Shown here piece by piece: positions 59,105-64,000 of a DNA stretch of 64,000 nucleotides. The stretch lies in NCBI GenBank assembly GCA_010092695.1, contig JAADJJ010000001.1, positions 2,542,001 through 2,606,000 of the forward strand. Reading direction: 5' to 3'. The notes beneath the pieces are model-generated. The model was not told where the DNA came from. It made no database searches and was given only the letters and a program-made list of their open reading frames with translations. This DNA is from Enterobacteriaceae bacterium 4M9. GTDB taxonomy: Bacteria; Pseudomonadota; Gammaproteobacteria; Enterobacterales; Enterobacteriaceae. The position numbers were made by a program, and so were the translations under genes. Position 1 is the first letter of the stretch, and every line of letters starts with the position of its first letter.

Positions 59105-60610
59105 ATGCCCGGTTTGTGTTAACAGACTTAACTGCGAGCGTAGCGTTTCTGGCATATCAATATTCAGCGCGCGTGTATCGCCACGAGAGCGGAAGTTATC
59201 AATTGCCTCCAACAGGTCCGGAGCCAGTACCACCCCGGGGGCCGTTTCAATATGCACCTTGCTGCCATCGGGAATACTGTCGAGCAGGCGGCACAACTCA
59301 GGCTTACTCATGAAGGTAATGTTCTGGTGAATGCGCAGCAGCCACAGGTTGCCCTGGCGCGTGAGCGCGACGGTATTTTTCTCCGCCTGCGTGACACTCA
59401 TGAGCAGCTGGCACACGCAGCCCAGCGCAATCCCTTCGAGCATACCAATACCGATAATTCCCACCACCGTTACCGCAAAAGGTATAAAGATACGCTTGCC
59501 CTGCTGCCACAGGCTTTTGAACAGCGCTGGTGATGCCAGTCGGTAGCCGGTGAAAATCAGGATAGCCGACAGGCTCGCCAGCGGAATGCTGTTGAGTAGC
59601 GGCGAAAGCAACAGCGCGCTCAGTAACAGCAGGATGCCGTGGAAGAACGAAGAAAAACGCGTTTTTGCCCCTGCATAAACGTTCGCTGAACTGCGCACGA
59701 TAACGGCGGTAAGCGGCAAGCCGCCCAACAACCCACTGATAAGGTTACCGGAGCCTTGTGCAACCAACTCGCGATCGGAATGCGGCGCACGGCGCTGTGG
59801 GTCGATTTTTGATACCGCCTCAAGACTCAGTAAGGTTTCCAGGCTCGCGATAAGCGCAATGCTGAAGGCTACTTTATACAGTTGTGGATTGGTGAGCGTG
59901 CTCCAGTCCGGCAATGGCAGTGGCCAGCCCCCATTGAGCGACAGCTCTGGTAGCTGTACGCGCTGAGAAAGTGGCACCGACCAGTCTCCGGTTGTAGGTA
60001 AGAGCGTCAGCGCCAACATCCCCCACAGCACAACAACCAGCGGTGCAGGCACTTTGGCAAACACGGTGCGCTTCCAGAAGGACATTTCCCACAAGACCAG
60101 TAGCAGCAAGCTGCCGAGCATGATGACCACCGAGCCTGGCGTGATATCAGAAAAGGCGTGCAGCGAGGCATCTTCAAACCAGATTTTGTCAGGCACGTAG
60201 CCGAGCGCCACCGGGATCTGCTGAATAATCAGCATCAGCCCGATAGCGGCCAGCAGACCGCGCACGACGCTACCAGGAATCAGCCCGGCAAGGCGACCAA
60301 AACGTGCCAGCCCCATAATGACCTGTAATACACCGGCCAGTACCAGAGCCGTTAGTACCGCCGACATACTGCCAAGTGTGGCAACTGAACCCAGAACCAG
60401 GGCAATCAGCCCTGCTGCCGGGCCACTGACTGACAGCGGAGACGGGCTGACAACGGTAATGACAAGTCCACCGATGATGCCACTTAACAAACCGGCCAGC
60501 GGCGGTGCACCTACAGCCTGTGCAATACCCAGGCACAACGGCAGTGCAACCAGAAACACCACCACGCCGGATATCACATCGTGACGTAATGACAGAAGAC
60601 GATTTATCAT
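59102..60610 (-). CDS. SulP-family anion transporter, probable bicarbonate carrier
   Basis: A 502-residue inner-membrane SulP (SLC26) transporter. It starts HDVISGVVVFLVALPLCLGIAQAVGAPPLAGLLSGIIGGL, then VSGPAAGLIALVLGSVATLG, and has SLEAVSKIDPQRRAPHSDRELVAQGSGNLISGLLGGLPLTAVIVRSSANVYAGAKTR (about 265-325), the SulP core signature. A STAS-type domain fills the last 90 residues (VHIETAPGVVLAPDLLEAIDNFRSRG). The carbonic anhydrase gene overlaps its start (ATGA). That pairing points to bicarbonate rather than sulfate as substrate. The pair is transcribed from a ZntR-type promoter at 61321-61352. Confidence 0.92.
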   Translation of the reverse strand: MINRLLSLRHDVISGVVVFLVALPLCLGIAQAVGAPPLAGLLSGIIGGLVITVVSPSPLSVSGPAAGLIALVLGSVATLGSMSAVLTALVLAGVLQVIMGLARFGRLAGLIPGSVVRGLLAAIGLMLIIQQIPVALGYVPDKIWFEDASLHAFSDITPGSVVIMLGSLLLLVLWEMSFWKRTVFAKVPAPLVVVLWGMLALTLLPTTGDWSVPLSQRVQLPELSLNGGWPLPLPDWSTLTNPQLYKVAFSIALIASLETLLSLEAVSKIDPQRRAPHSDRELVAQGSGNLISGLLGGLPLTAVIVRSSANVYAGAKTRFSSFFHGILLLLSALLLSPLLNSIPLASLSAILIFTGYRLASPALFKSLWQQGKRIFIPFAVTVVGIIGIGMLEGIALGCVCQLLMSVTQAEKNTVALTRQGNLWLLRIHQNITFMSKPELCRLLDSIPDGSKVHIETAPGVVLAPDLLEAIDNFRSRGDTRALNIDMPETLRSQLSLLTQTGH

Positions 60611-61281
60611 GGCGTGTCCCCTTCCAGCACATCAAGACGGCCGGTGCCTAAATCATAGATACAGCCATACAGCGCCACCGGTCGTTCCTGAAGGACCGAC
60701 TGGAATAGCGGCGTGGCTGCCAGGTGGTTAATTTGCAAACGTACGTTCTGCTCCACCATCTGGCGCTGGAATGCGTCCTCATCAAGCTGTAACCACTGTG
60801 GTTTTGACTCCAGGCTACCGCGCAAATGCTGGCTAAGGGAAGCAAGCTGGCGATAAAGCGGATCGTTTTGCTGCGGCACCTGCGAGGCAGTGGCCTGTTG
60901 TGTTGCATAGGCCACACCGCCACAGCGGGTATGTCCGCAGACGATAATCGTGTCAACCTTCAGTGCGGTGAGTGCGTAATACACGCCGCTCATAATGCCG
61001 TCATCTTCAGGTAATACCTGATTAGCCACGTTACGTAGCACAAATAACTCGCCAGGCCCGGCCTGCACCATGCTTTCTGCCGGAACACGGCTGTCGGCGC
61101 AGCCTATCCACAGGCAGCGCGGTGACTGCCCAGTCTGGTGGCGACGAAAATAGCCCGGATCGCTGCGGCGGGCATGGCTTGCCCAGCCACGGTTGCGGGC
61201 AATGAGGAGATCCAGCGTCATCCGTGACGTTGCATATTGAGGTTCCTGTTGAAGCAAGTCTGTTGTTGTGAACTGGCGCAT
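60607..61281 (-). CDS. Beta-class carbonic anhydrase, coupled to a SulP transporter
   Basis: A 224-residue cytoplasmic carbonic anhydrase, a zinc enzyme that hydrates CO2 to bicarbonate. Zinc ligands and catalytic pair: WIGCADSRVPAE (about 57-68) and VCGHTRCGGVAY (about 115-126). No signal peptide. It precedes and overlaps the SulP gene, an arrangement known for bicarbonate uptake. Its promoter has a ZntR-type dyad with a 20-bp spacer, so it is likely induced by zinc or related metals, which is unusual for a zinc-requiring enzyme. See the matching site on the other strand. Confidence 0.94.
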   Translation of the reverse strand: MRQFTTTDLLQQEPQYATSRMTLDLLIARNRGWASHARRSDPGYFRRHQTGQSPRCLWIGCADSRVPAESMVQAGPGELFVLRNVANQVLPEDDGIMSGVYYALTALKVDTIIVCGHTRCGGVAYATQQATASQVPQQNDPLYRQLASLSQHLRGSLESKPQWLQLDEDAFQRQMVEQNVRLQINHLAATPLFQSVLQERPVALYGCIYDLGTGRLDVLEGDTP

Positions 61282-61320
61282 AGCGATTCCTCGTTTCTAC
61301 GGGGTTGTGTGTGCATGCGC

Positions 61321-61352
61321 ATTCTTAACACTGGAGTCAGCTCCAGACTCAA
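61321..61352 (-). promoter_or_regulatory. ZntR-type promoter of the carbonic anhydrase/SulP operon
   Basis: On the minus strand a TTGAGT -35 element (61352-61347), a 20-base spacer and AAGAAT (61326-61321) surround the dyad CTGGAG-CTGA-CTCCAG. E. coli ZntR controls zntA through this type of dyad placed in an over-long 20-bp spacer. The layout here is the same, pointing towards the carbonic anhydrase start at 61281. Confidence 0.8.
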
Positions 61353-61467
61353 TGACCTTTACAACACTTTATTTTTTTAATGGTTTCAGTGACCTGGTTA
61401 CACCTGGAAACACAGCTTCAGCTTTTGTCAGGGCAGTGCAATGGCGAGTAAATATGCAGTGCCATGC

Positions 61468-61499
61468 TTGATTCTGGAGTCGACTCCAGAGTCTAACCT
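61468..61499 (+). promoter_or_regulatory. ZntR-type promoter of the BhsA-like/zinc-ribbon operon
   Basis: TTGATT (61468-61473), exactly 20 bases and TAACCT (61494-61499) frame the perfect palindrome TCTGGAGTCGACTCCAGA (61473-61490). This core is the same as in the E. coli zntA promoter, which ZntR switches on with zinc, cadmium or lead. It lies 46 bases before the BhsA-like start codon. Confidence 0.9.
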
Positions 61500-61544
61500 T
61501 GCCTCATCCAATCCCGAAGAGGGATACCATGAGGAGTAAAAGTG

Positions 61545-61895
61545 ATGAAAAAAGGCCAAATGTTAATTATTGCTTTGCTGGCCCAAAGCCTGGTGTTGCC
61601 AGCCTGGGCCGCGACCACTCTCCCCGGTCAGACTCGCGTAACAGAGCTGACAACACAGGAGGCACAAAGCAAGGCATATCGCCATACGGGCGATATCTCA
61701 CTGACCAATTATCGTGGCACGTCGGAAGAGGCGCTTGAGGAAGTACGCGAACGTGTCGGGCAGAAAGGTGGTGAATTTTATCGAGTAACGCGACTGCAAA
61801 TGATGGAAAACAGCAGCTGGAGTGTGAACGCTGCAACGTATACGCCAGCACAAAATGCAGGCACATCGACTACAACTCAGGGTGAGGAGAGCTGA
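61545..61895 (+). CDS. Small exported YdgH/BhsA/McbA-like protein
   Basis: A 116-residue exported protein. The signal peptide is MKKGQMLIIALLAQSLVLPAWAATT (cleavage after AWA). The mature part has the YdgH/BhsA pattern, GDISLTNYRGTSEEALEEVRERVGQKGGEFYRVTRL (about 50-85), then an extra Thr/Ser-rich tail. Such proteins are stress-induced periplasmic or outer-membrane proteins affecting permeability and copper or biofilm responses. The ATG at 61545 follows GAGGAGTAAAAGTG. It is the first gene after the ZntR-type promoter and starts an operon with the Gly/His-rich zinc-ribbon protein one base downstream. Confidence 0.8.
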   Translation: MKKGQMLIIALLAQSLVLPAWAATTLPGQTRVTELTTQEAQSKAYRHTGDISLTNYRGTSEEALEEVRERVGQKGGEFYRVTRLQMMENSSWSVNAATYTPAQNAGTSTTTQGEES

Positions 61896-61896
61896 T

Positions 61897-62220
61897 ATGA
61901 GTATCTTCAGATATCTTTCCGGTCACGGTGCGAATTACGGCGGCTACGGTGGGCACGGGCATTATGGCTCGGGGAAAAACCACGGCGGTCATGGTGGTCA
62001 CGGTGGCTACAACAGACATGGCGAGATGCCACCCCCGCAGGCTGAGCGTACCCTCTGCCCTCATTGCCAGCGGGCGAACGACCACGACGCCCGTTTTTGC
62101 GCCAGCTGCGGCGGTGCGTTGATAGCCCAGTGCCGCAACTGTCAACAGATGCTGTCCCCAATGGCTGGGTTTTGCAGCAAGTGCGGCACAGCAGTGAATG
62201 CAACGCAAGGAAGTAATTAA
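61897..62220 (+). CDS. Gly/His-rich protein with two zinc ribbons
   Basis: A 107-residue cytoplasmic protein. Residues 9-43 are a low-complexity Gly/His/Tyr tract (HGANYGGYGGHGHYGSGKNH then GGHGGHGGYNRHG) with eight histidines. Two zinc-ribbon pairs follow: CPHCQ-x(12)-CASC and CRNCQ-x(12)-CSKC. Both parts can bind zinc. GAGGAGAGCTGAT precedes the ATG, one base after the BhsA-like stop. Placed behind a ZntR-type promoter, it may act as a zinc buffer or store; that is inference. It is followed by a strong terminator. I know no characterised homologue. Confidence 0.8.
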   Translation: MSIFRYLSGHGANYGGYGGHGHYGSGKNHGGHGGHGGYNRHGEMPPPQAERTLCPHCQRANDHDARFCASCGGALIAQCRNCQQMLSPMAGFCSKCGTAVNATQGSN

Positions 62221-62247
62221 CGAAGTAATGAGTGGTTGTTGTGCTTT

Positions 62248-62276
62248 GGACAGGCTCAGGCCTGTCCCTTTTTTTG
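62248..62276 (+). terminator. Intrinsic terminator of the zinc-ribbon operon
   Basis: GGACAGGC pairs with GCCTGTCC around TCAG and is followed by C and an eight-T run. It starts 27 bases after the stop codon. Confidence 0.92.
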
Positions 62277-62283
62277 TGTGTAA

Positions 62284-62781
62284 TTAATGGATAAACGTTC
62301 CCTTCACTCTTTTTGAGACCAGGAAGTAAGGTATCCATATACAGGCAGAAACCACGCTTCTGATAACCGGGCGAGCACTCTCATAATCGATACGTGTATC
62401 AAGATAGTAATAGCCTAAATACATATCGGCCAGACAGAATAATAAATTACACACAATCAGAGAAATGTAGAGGTGCGGAAGCTTTTTTCTTTTGGTAAAG
62501 AAACAAAATGCCGTGTAGATAGCCAGAATATGTAAGAGGAAGAAACCAATCAGTTCAAAACTCAGCATGTTGGTTATGATTGCCGGAAGAACCGAATAGT
62601 TATCGAGCAGAAGGCGCGCGGTTGAAAATACAGACACGCCTAACATCACAACTGACAGAACCAGACTTATTGCCGGTAAATAAAGCACCCCACCTATTCG
62701 GCTAAAGGCCTTTTCCTGACACTCTTCACAATAATCTGCATTGTCGATAGCTTTTTTATCGCATTTAATGCATTGAGACAT
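62284..62781 (-). CDS. DUF2569-like membrane protein with N-terminal zinc ribbon
   Basis: A 165-residue membrane protein. A short cysteine motif opens it (CIKCDKKAIDNADYCEECQEKAF, residues 4-26), followed by four hydrophobic helices: IGGVLYLPAISLVLSVVMLGVSVF, IITNMLSFELIGFFLLHILAIYTAFCFFT, HLYISLIVCNLLFCLADMYLGYYYL and SVVSACIWIPYFLVSKRVKGTF. The IGG-LYLP and S-RVK-TF pattern is that of DUF2569. Function unknown. It is AT-rich and adjoins the contact-inhibition toxin region, so it may belong to that accessory segment. Confidence 0.75.
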   Translation of the reverse strand: MSQCIKCDKKAIDNADYCEECQEKAFSRIGGVLYLPAISLVLSVVMLGVSVFSTARLLLDNYSVLPAIITNMLSFELIGFFLLHILAIYTAFCFFTKRKKLPHLYISLIVCNLLFCLADMYLGYYYLDTRIDYESARPVIRSVVSACIWIPYFLVSKRVKGTFIH

Positions 62782-63057
62782 GGTTATATCCTTATATTAT
62801 TCTCAAAAGGTTTTGTCATCCCTAAGACAGTGAAATTATCAACAAACTCAATATCTAAATCAAACGGAACTAATTTATATCATACTGGTGTTAATGCGTG
62901 GGAATTTTTATGGGTATCGGGGGGGCAATCTGGTCAGCATTAAGGAGTTTTGGAGGAGGGTTACGGCGTGGCGGTGCTACAAACATATCCTGTCCCGCTG
63001 TTGAACGTTAATCCGTGCACAACTGTGGCAACTGTTCCGCAGACGGCAGGAGAAAAT
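62782..63057. other. AT-rich intergenic stretch with a short remnant-like frame
   Basis: No gene is firmly supported. A 33-codon plus-strand frame at 62910-63011 (Gly/Ser/Arg-rich) has no convincing ribosome-binding site and may be debris. The stretch otherwise holds the promoter of the DUF2569 gene. Confidence 0.35.
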
Positions 63058-63088
63058 AAATATCCTCCGGCATAGCCGGAGGATATTT
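63058..63088 (-). terminator. Terminator after the probable immunity gene
   Basis: A perfect 14-bp stem, AAATATCCTCCGGC with GCCGGAGGATATTT and an ATA loop, begins at the stop codon on the minus strand and is followed by ATTTTC. Confidence 0.85.
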
Positions 63089-63416
63089 ATAACTCTTCGT
63101 TTGGCCATTCCATACCTCTGTTAAACTGTTGATACCAATGCTTACGTGAGTAAATGTCATCACGGCCAAAGTAATATACAAAACCACGTAGTGATTCATT
63201 CAGTGTGAAGTCATATTTATATAAGGCAGTGGCCAATATTTCCTGAATATTATAAAGACTATCGAAGAAGGTCTGTGACTCTTCAAAGTTTTTACCTTTT
63301 ATCTGCTGGATAAGAATATGACATTCTTCTTCATACCCATCTAAAATCCTTTTAATTGAAGTAGACACATCCCGATACCGTATCAGGTTTTCCTCTAAAA
63401 TAGACCATATATCCAT
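63087..63416 (-). CDS. Probable CdiI-type immunity protein
   Basis: A 109-residue acidic, helical cytoplasmic protein (MDIWSILEENLIRYRDVSTSIKRILDGYEEECHIL, then FFDSLYNIQEILATALYKYDF and GRDDIYSRKHWYQQFNRG). No named family recognised. It directly follows the CdiA C-terminal toxin region on the same strand, where cdiI immunity genes are found. ATG at 63416 follows AGGATGATTG. It overlaps the toxin frame by 65 bp, more than usual, which suggests the toxin end has been rearranged. Low GC fits an accessory module. Confidence 0.6.
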   Translation of the reverse strand: MDIWSILEENLIRYRDVSTSIKRILDGYEEECHILIQQIKGKNFEESQTFFDSLYNIQEILATALYKYDFTLNESLRGFVYYFGRDDIYSRKHWYQQFNRGMEWPNEEL

Positions 63417-64000
63417 CAATCATCCTACTTCCGCTATCAGTTGCGCTTCCTTCAGCCGCTGCTGCTTGTTTGACTACAGCAACTCGCTCTCCTGGAGCAT
63501 ATTTAAATAGACTTGCCTCGAACTCACCAACGGTTACACCTGTAGCAATCTTGATATTTGGATCAACCGCTTTAACGGCATTCGGTACTTTCTTACCCGG
63601 CAGCAAAATCCCTGCGATCATCCCACCTGTGGCTTCCAGCGCCATTTAATCGCCATCATATGACTTTGTGTCCAACTCGGCGATGGCTGACCAGGTTTCA
63701 CTCTGCATTAGTGCTTTGGCAGTGTCTGCCGCTGCCTGATTTTTCCCTGACAGGTCACTCAGTGCCTTACTACAGTAACTATCCCCGGCAGCGCATAACG
63801 CCAGCGCCATCACAAAATCAAGAGCGTAATCGCCGCCACCCAGGAGCGCATCCCCGCTATCAGCAAGGCCATTGATGATGGCGTTTGCGATAGAAGAGGT
63901 TGTACCTTCACCCAGCTTATCCCTGACCTGATTTTTCAGGGATTCCGCTATCTGTTTCGCTGATTCACGTGCCTGGTCACCATTCAGAGAGTTATTCTCA
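63352..64000 (-). pseudogene. CdiA C-terminal toxin region, interrupted by an in-frame stop (5' end outside window)
   Basis: Reading in from the right edge, the minus strand gives ENNSLNGDQARESAKQIAE, consistent with the VENN motif that marks the start of a CdiA toxin tip. Pretoxin text follows (SIANAIINGLADSGDALLGG, ALALCAAGDSYCSKALSDLSGKNQAAADTAKALMQSETWSAIAELD). A TAA at 63646-63648 stops the frame, yet the same frame goes on at once with MALEATGGMIAGILLPGKKVPNAV, the expected continuation, to a stop at 63352. A single CAA-to-TAA change would explain it. The final toxin part is short (about 75 residues after KKVPN) and overlaps the next gene. Type Vb contact-dependent inhibition family; probably an inactive or displaced tip. 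Confidence 0.7.

Noticed and set aside
61282..61544. SoxR- or CueR-type operator for the divergent dyads
   Set aside because: The CTGGAGTC-based core matches the ZntR site of zntA and not the known SoxR or CueR sequences.
1..64000. tRNA, rRNA, CRISPR arrays, intact transposases or prophage modules
   Set aside because: None recognised on either strand by eye; no regular spacer-repeat pattern and no integrase- or transposase-like protein.

Overview
The window looks like chromosome from a gamma-proteobacterium of the Enterobacteriaceae with moderately high GC. It carries close relatives of enteric genes in recognisable local order: ramR-romA-ramA, maeA, a yddW-like gene, tcuR-tcuA-tcuB-tcuC, topAI(yjhX)-yjhP, an nhoA-type N-acetyltransferase and paired ZntR-type promoters. 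I cannot name the genus. No rRNA, tRNA, CRISPR array or intact insertion sequence was seen. Low-GC accessory pieces sit at both ends and at about 40.2-41.4 kb.

Layout. 1-1424: 5' part of a type VI secretion VgrG, running off the left edge. 2.2-11.3 kb: an organosulfur-scavenging locus with two flavin monooxygenases, an FAD/NAD(P)-binding protein, an MFS carrier and an SfnB/DszC-like oxidoreductase. It lies opposite a sigma-54 activator whose C-terminal half is an SsuA-like substrate-binding domain; the intergenic region has a GG-N10-GC promoter and a 17-bp inverted repeat. A stand-alone exported SsuA lies at 14.7 kb. 11.6-14.4 kb: a GNAT enzyme, topAI-yjhP lacking yjhQ between them, and a small secreted protein whose signal peptide is broken by a 10-bp tandem repeat. 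15.7-18.1 kb: a methyltransferase, an exported beta-carbonic anhydrase and a small P-loop protein. 18.2-27.2 kb: a tightly overlapping six-gene operon of three glycosyltransferases, an ABC exporter, a double-kinase-domain protein and an AlgE-like outer-membrane barrel, probably for an uncharacterised glycan, next to a LuxR solo.

28.6-40.2 kb: FMN reductase, cytochrome b561 with a divergent IclR regulator, the ram multidrug-resistance locus with a RamR operator, malic enzyme, a YddW-like lipoprotein, a lipase-like protein, and a divergent XRE regulator/methyltransferase pair. 40.3-41.4 kb: a DUF4225 protein with a membrane partner, probably effector and immunity. 41.7-48.0 kb: a frameshifted DUF2164 gene, an exported pyrophosphatase and the tcu tricarballylate operon. 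48.4-59.1 kb: AzlCD with an Lrp-type regulator, a Nudix hydrolase, a LOG-family protein, DoxX, arylamine N-acetyltransferase, a GST, a PQQ-type sugar dehydrogenase lipoprotein, and an M20 peptidase/MHS transporter operon with a LysR regulator.

59.1-62.2 kb holds the most unusual regulatory arrangement. A SulP transporter plus beta-carbonic anhydrase operon faces a two-gene operon for a small exported BhsA-like protein and a Gly/His-rich zinc-ribbon protein. Each direction has a promoter with the 20-bp spacer and dyad typical of ZntR-controlled zntA promoters, which suggests a zinc-induced module. The right end (62.3-64 kb) has a DUF2569 membrane protein and a CdiA C-terminal toxin region, interrupted by an in-frame TAA, with an overlapping probable immunity gene.
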